DNA of 64,000 nt from Colwellia sp. GTDB lineage: Bacteria > Pseudomonadota > Gammaproteobacteria > Enterobacterales > Alteromonadaceae. The notes beneath the pieces were generated by a model. It had not been told where the DNA came from. It saw nothing but the letters and a program-made list of their open reading frames with translations, and did no database searches. A program made the position numbers and the translations under genes. Where the stretch lies: the NCBI RefSeq assembly GCF_013214175.1, contig NZ_JABSPA010000002.1:62001-126000 (forward strand), given 5' to 3'. Positions 60,854 through 64,000 of the stretch are shown one piece after another (position 1 is the stretch's first letter; every line of letters starts with the position of its first letter).

Positions 60854-60881
60854 CTCCATAAAAATAGATAAAGGCTCTGCC

Positions 60882-61754
60882 ATGAAAGTTTCCTTAAAAA
60901 CTGTACTGACCTTAGCAACGTTATTTTTTATTAGTGCTTGTGGCGCTGATAATTCTGCAGATTCAATGTGGCGCAAGTTGTCCCTTGATAACACTGTGTT
61001 GTTAACTTTACCCCATGGCAAAGTCGTTATTGAACTGGCGCCGCAATTCTCGCCAAAAAATGCCGGACAATTTAGTGATTTAACTCAGCAAGGTTTTTAT
61101 GATGGCACTAAGTTTTATCGTGTTATTGACGGTTTTGTTGCCCAAGCAGGCCCCAAAGATGGTAGTAAAAAAGATAAATCAGTACCATTATTAGCCATGG
61201 AATCGGAATGGCACACAGATAAGACATGGCGCTACACCCCCGTACAGCAGCAAGATTTATTTGCCGAGCAAACTGGATTTAAAGACGGCTTTGCCTTGGC
61301 TTATCAAGCGGATGAAAATGCTAATTCTGGTAAAGCTTGGTTAACGCATTGCCCTGGTACCATCGCCATGGCTAGAAACAATGAGGCAAATTCAGCCTCA
61401 AGCCATTTCTATTTTGTTATTGGTCAAGCGCCGCGTTATTTAGACCGTATAATGACCATCTTTGGTCGCGTGGTTTACGGTATGCAGCATATTCAAGCGA
61501 TACAGCGCACTGAAGTTGTGGAAGGGGATTATGCGGTCGATCATCGTAACTTTACTAAAATCATTAGTATGCAGTTGATGAGTGATGTGACAAAAGCTGA
61601 GCAAATTCACCTTGAAGTAGAGAATACAGAATCAACGGCCTTTGCTGAACGCTTAGTGAAACGTCGCAAACGGGACAATGCCTTTTTCTATAAAAAACCA
61701 CCGCCGGTACTTGATGTATGCCAAATTCCTATTAGAAGTCGGTTAGTTAAGTAA
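60882..61754 (+). CDS. Peptidyl-prolyl cis-trans isomerase, cyclophilin type, lipoprotein
   Basis: The product has 290 residues from ATG at 60882, with AAAGG eight bases upstream. The start at 60750 is rejected because it runs through a repeat element. The first 19 residues are a lipoprotein signal (MKVSLKTVLTLATLFFISAC) with lipobox ISAC, so it is probably anchored to a periplasmic membrane face. The cyclophilin domain has FYDGTKFYRVIDGFVAQAGP (near 70) and IAMARNNEANSASSHFYFVI (near 162), close to the PpiA/PpiB pattern, with an insertion of about 35 residues between. It likely speeds proline isomerisation of exported proteins. Confidence 0.85.
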   Translation: MKVSLKTVLTLATLFFISACGADNSADSMWRKLSLDNTVLLTLPHGKVVIELAPQFSPKNAGQFSDLTQQGFYDGTKFYRVIDGFVAQAGPKDGSKKDKSVPLLAMESEWHTDKTWRYTPVQQQDLFAEQTGFKDGFALAYQADENANSGKAWLTHCPGTIAMARNNEANSASSHFYFVIGQAPRYLDRIMTIFGRVVYGMQHIQAIQRTEVVEGDYAVDHRNFTKIISMQLMSDVTKAEQIHLEVENTESTAFAERLVKRRKRDNAFFYKKPPPVLDVCQIPIRSRLVK

Positions 61755-61887
61755 GGTTTAGTTAGGTTATCAATTAGCTAGGTTTTTAGTTTGTAGCTAT
61801 TAAGTTGTAACGATTCGGTGGTTTTGTTTGTTTGCAGGTGTTCTGATTTTAGTGACATGTTAATATAGGTTATTAATAGTACATATT

Positions 61888-61923
61888 ATACCAAGCGGAC
61901 CACTTAATTAGTCTGATTGGTAT
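61888..61923. repeat. 36-bp ATACCAA/TTGGTAT palindrome
   Basis: ATACCAA (61888-61894) and TTGGTAT (61917-61923) are perfect 7-bp arms, with inner GAC/GTC at symmetric positions. It sits in the gap between the cyclophilin and TraF-like genes, and its ends match the ATACCA ends at 57037 and 60777. It could be a minimal member of the same repeat family or an operator. Confidence 0.45.
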
Positions 61924-61957
61924 GACCTATAATTAACTACTAACTAGAGTCGATATT

Positions 61958-63463
61958 TTGCCTATTTTTTCATTAAACCTATGCAAACTATGTTTCCTTG
62001 AAATAATAGCAAAGCGCAATGCCCTAGCTGTTACTACTTTAATGAGTATCTCAGCACTAAGTAGCCATGCTTGGGCCGATATTCAGCCGCGTAGTGCTAG
62101 TCTTAATTATTCACAAAAATCGCTCTCCAATGCTGGTAACCCTGCGGCAGCTGCCTTGATAGTTGCCCGTAAAGATCCCCATGTTATGACGGGGGGCTCT
62201 ATTGAATTGGGCGGAGGTATTGAATACGGTAATCTCGATGAACTATTCTCCAAAATAGATGAATTGTCATTGCTATTTAATCCTCCTAGCGAAGGGGATG
62301 ATGGTAGTGAAGTTGAGTTGCCACCGACACCGGAAAATCCGATTAGAGATTACACTTGGGAAGATCTCTTTACCGAGTATCCAGAGTTAGAAGACCGCCT
62401 CGATATCGTCAAAACTAAAGTGGCTACCACCGCCGGTTTATTAGCGTTAATTGCTACCGAGGGGTATGGAAAAGCTGAGGTTACCAGTGATGCAAGCTTT
62501 GTCCTAAGTGAAGATTTATTTGGTGGCACCTTGTTATTTGGTGCTGCATTTAAAGGCAACTCAAAAGCAGTAGGTATTTTTGAGGATATTGATTTTGACT
62601 CAGAGCAAGCCAAAGAGCAATTACAGACTATTCCTGGTTATACCGAAGATGAGCCAGTGCAAGAGCTAGATCTCTCCGGTGGAATCACCTTATTCTACAA
62701 TCCTGCGAATAATAAAGTCAAAATGACCGTCGATAATGACAGTCTATTATTGATTAAAGCGGCAAAGGTATCTCAGTTTTCATTGGCCTACAGTCGGCAT
62801 GCATTGGAAAGTGATTTAGGTGATTTATACTGGGGCATTAAACCGACTTTTTATCGTGTTGGTTTAACCAGTGTCGGTACCCGGATTGGTGATATTACCG
62901 ATACCGAAGCTTTATTTGATGATATCAAAAATGCTGATTTCATTTATGAAAATGGTTTCGATGTTGATTTAGGGCTAGTCTGGGCAGCCGAACATTATCA
63001 ATTAGGTGCTTCATTAACTAGCGTATTTGAGCATACTTATGAGTTTCCTGAGCTGGATAGAAACCGTTTTAGTTCCGCGAGCATCCTCAATCAGTTAAAT
63101 GACCATGAGGTATTTACTATGGCACGGCAGTTAAAAATCGAAGCAGGGATTTTTACTGATCAACGCCATTGGAGTTTAAACGTTGAGCTAGATGCTAATG
63201 CGGTTGTTGATCCAATGCATGATGAATATCAGTGGTTTACCTTAACCGCAGGCTATGCAGCCGATAGTTGGTGGTTACCTAGCGCACGTTTGGGTATGAG
63301 CAGAAATTTAGCGGGCACTGGCTTAGGTTATATTAATGCGGGCATCACGGTAATGAAATTTATTAATCTGGATGTTGCCACCACGCTAGATACGGTTACC
63401 TTAGACGGTAATGAAATGCGTCGCGGCTTAAATCTGCGCTTAGGTGTACAGTTTGATTACTAG
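61958..63463 (+). CDS. TraF-like outer-membrane protein (PF13729 type)
   Basis: The product has 501 residues. The start at TTG 61958, with AGAG upstream, gives a long leader; the hydrophobic part (ALAVTTLMSISALSSHAWA) looks like a signal peptide ending near residue 39. The mature protein begins with RSASLNYSQKSLSNAGNPAAAALI, the N-terminal pattern of the family annotated as conjugal transfer protein TraF. Strand-rich regions such as LDVGLVWAAEHYQLGASLTS-like sequence (near 325) and a final GLNLRLGVQFDY suggest a beta-barrel ending in an aromatic residue. No conjugation gene is near, so the name reflects family only. Function is unknown. Confidence 0.72.
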   Translation: MPIFSLNLCKLCFLEIIAKRNALAVTTLMSISALSSHAWADIQPRSASLNYSQKSLSNAGNPAAAALIVARKDPHVMTGGSIELGGGIEYGNLDELFSKIDELSLLFNPPSEGDDGSEVELPPTPENPIRDYTWEDLFTEYPELEDRLDIVKTKVATTAGLLALIATEGYGKAEVTSDASFVLSEDLFGGTLLFGAAFKGNSKAVGIFEDIDFDSEQAKEQLQTIPGYTEDEPVQELDLSGGITLFYNPANNKVKMTVDNDSLLLIKAAKVSQFSLAYSRHALESDLGDLYWGIKPTFYRVGLTSVGTRIGDITDTEALFDDIKNADFIYENGFDVDLGLVWAAEHYQLGASLTSVFEHTYEFPELDRNRFSSASILNQLNDHEVFTMARQLKIEAGIFTDQRHWSLNVELDANAVVDPMHDEYQWFTLTAGYAADSWWLPSARLGMSRNLAGTGLGYINAGITVMKFINLDVATTLDTVTLDGNEMRRGLNLRLGVQFDY

Positions 63464-63465
63464 CT

Positions 63466-63492
63466 AGCCAATAAAGAGTACTTTATACGGCT
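63466..63492. terminator. Possible bidirectional terminator between TraF-like gene and greB
   Basis: AGCC and ATAAAG pair with CTTTAT and GGCT around an AGTA loop, with a one- and two-base bulge. It overlaps the greB stop codon (63483-63485) and lies 3 bp after the TraF-like stop. Confidence 0.4.
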
Positions 63493-63965
63493 GGTTTATA
63501 GCTAATGCTAATAATATCAAAAATACGTTCACCTTCAGGGGTTTTTACTACCACTTCATCATCAACGGCTTTGCCTAATAATGCTCGTGCCATAGGAGAA
63601 TCAATACTGATCTCTCCTCGTTTAACGTCCCATTCATCCGGACCAACAAGGCGATAAAGCACTTCAATATCATCTTCATTAACGAGTGTCACCCAAGCAC
63701 CAAAAAATATTCGACCTTCCTGCTGAGGATCTGGGTAAACAATATTTAACTCTTCAGTACGCTTCATTAAAAAGCGTACTCGGCGATCAATCTCACGTAA
63801 ACGTCGTTTTCCATAAATATACTCAGCATTTTCACTGCGATCGCCCTGCGCAGCCGCTTCACTGACGGAGTGAGTGATTTTAGGCCGCTCGTCTTTCCAA
63901 AGAAACTTTAGCTCTTTATCTAAACGGTCCCAGCCTGCGCGAGTAATGTAGTTTGATTTCTTCAT
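63483..63965 (-). CDS. greB: Transcription elongation factor GreB
   Basis: The product has 160 residues (E. coli GreB 158). The N-terminal coiled-coil includes AAAQGDRSENAEYIYGKRRL with the acidic DRSENAEY tip that reaches the RNA polymerase active site, and RRVRFLMKRTEEL follows. The C-terminal domain contains FGAWVTLVNED and VGPDEWD, matching GreB rather than GreA. It stimulates transcript cleavage in backtracked RNA polymerase. ATG at 63965 gives MKKSNYITRAGWDRLDKEL. It is at the end of the window; 35 bp upstream remain. Confidence 0.95.
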   Translation of the reverse strand: MKKSNYITRAGWDRLDKELKFLWKDERPKITHSVSEAAAQGDRSENAEYIYGKRRLREIDRRVRFLMKRTEELNIVYPDPQQEGRIFFGAWVTLVNEDDIEVLYRLVGPDEWDVKRGEISIDSPMARALLGKAVDDEVVVKTPEGERIFDIISISYKPAV

Positions 63966-64000
63966 AGATTACTTGTTAATAATTACTGTACTAAGTATCA

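Noticed and set aside
60750-60881. N-terminal extension of the cyclophilin gene
   Set aside because: The extra 44 residues are encoded by a repeat element, and the ATG at 60882 gives a proper lipoprotein signal and ribosome site.
61958-63463. Conjugation system suggested by the TraF-like protein
   Set aside because: No other transfer genes are present; the family name does not imply conjugation and the protein looks like an outer-membrane barrel.
1-64000. CRISPR arrays, tRNA, rRNA or complete insertion sequences
   Set aside because: No regular spaced repeats, cloverleaf-like genes, rRNA stretches or transposase genes were seen on either strand.

Overview
The window looks like chromosomal DNA from a low-GC marine gammaproteobacterium of the Alteromonadales, most like Colwelliaceae (Colwellia or Thalassotalea). 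This is inferred from AT-rich coding sequence, the housekeeping set (polA, recG, trmH, ridA, spoT, rpoZ, gmk, prlC, gor, greB) and a complete exosortase A locus. No rRNA, tRNA, CRISPR array or intact insertion sequence was seen.

Positions 1-27925 form one long plus-strand exopolysaccharide/exosortase A (XrtA, PEP-CTERM) locus. It opens with the tail of the XrtA-type polysaccharide deacetylase. The conserved core follows: FemAB-like protein, glycosyltransferase, XrtA with a fused EpsI-like C-terminus, glycosyltransferase, asparagine-synthase-like amidotransferase, two more glycosyltransferases, a 28-residue membrane microprotein and an O-glycosyl ligase. From about 11.4 kb the genes are strain-type accessory glycan genes: NodB deacetylases, glycosyltransferases, two tandem flippases, a pyruvyltransferase-like protein, two membrane-anchored beta-helix proteins, unrecognised proteins and a sugar-transfer ATP-grasp enzyme. 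Many junctions overlap (TGATG, TAATG, ATGA), suggesting translational coupling. manC (28045-29475), which supplies GDP-mannose, follows behind its own upstream palindrome. Together they suggest a mannose-containing, deacetylated and possibly pyruvylated surface polysaccharide made alongside XrtA sorting of PEP-CTERM proteins. No PEP-CTERM substrate is visible here.

Positions 29495-45450 hold a Tag-like DNA glycosylase, prlC, gor, a DUF4399 protein, an outer-membrane-like protein, a heavy-metal RND efflux operon (His/Cys-rich small protein, CzcC-, CzcB- and CzcA-like) and polA. A 600-bp leader before polA carries terminators and two perfect DnaA boxes.

Positions 45577-60714 are mostly minus strand: a solute-binding protein, a DASS transporter, a DUF748 protein, recG-trmH-ridA-spoT, rpoZ-gmk, an aromatic/aspartate aminotransferase and a DUF445 protein. 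Plus-strand genes for a cyclophilin lipoprotein and a TraF-like outer-membrane protein follow, then greB on the minus strand.

The main items for a second look are the microprotein at 10031, a G9 tract at the start of the gene at 24779, the beta-helix/ATP-grasp accessory module at 20272-27925, and a set of small ATACC...GGTAT-bounded (MITE-like) elements between 57.0 and 61.9 kb.
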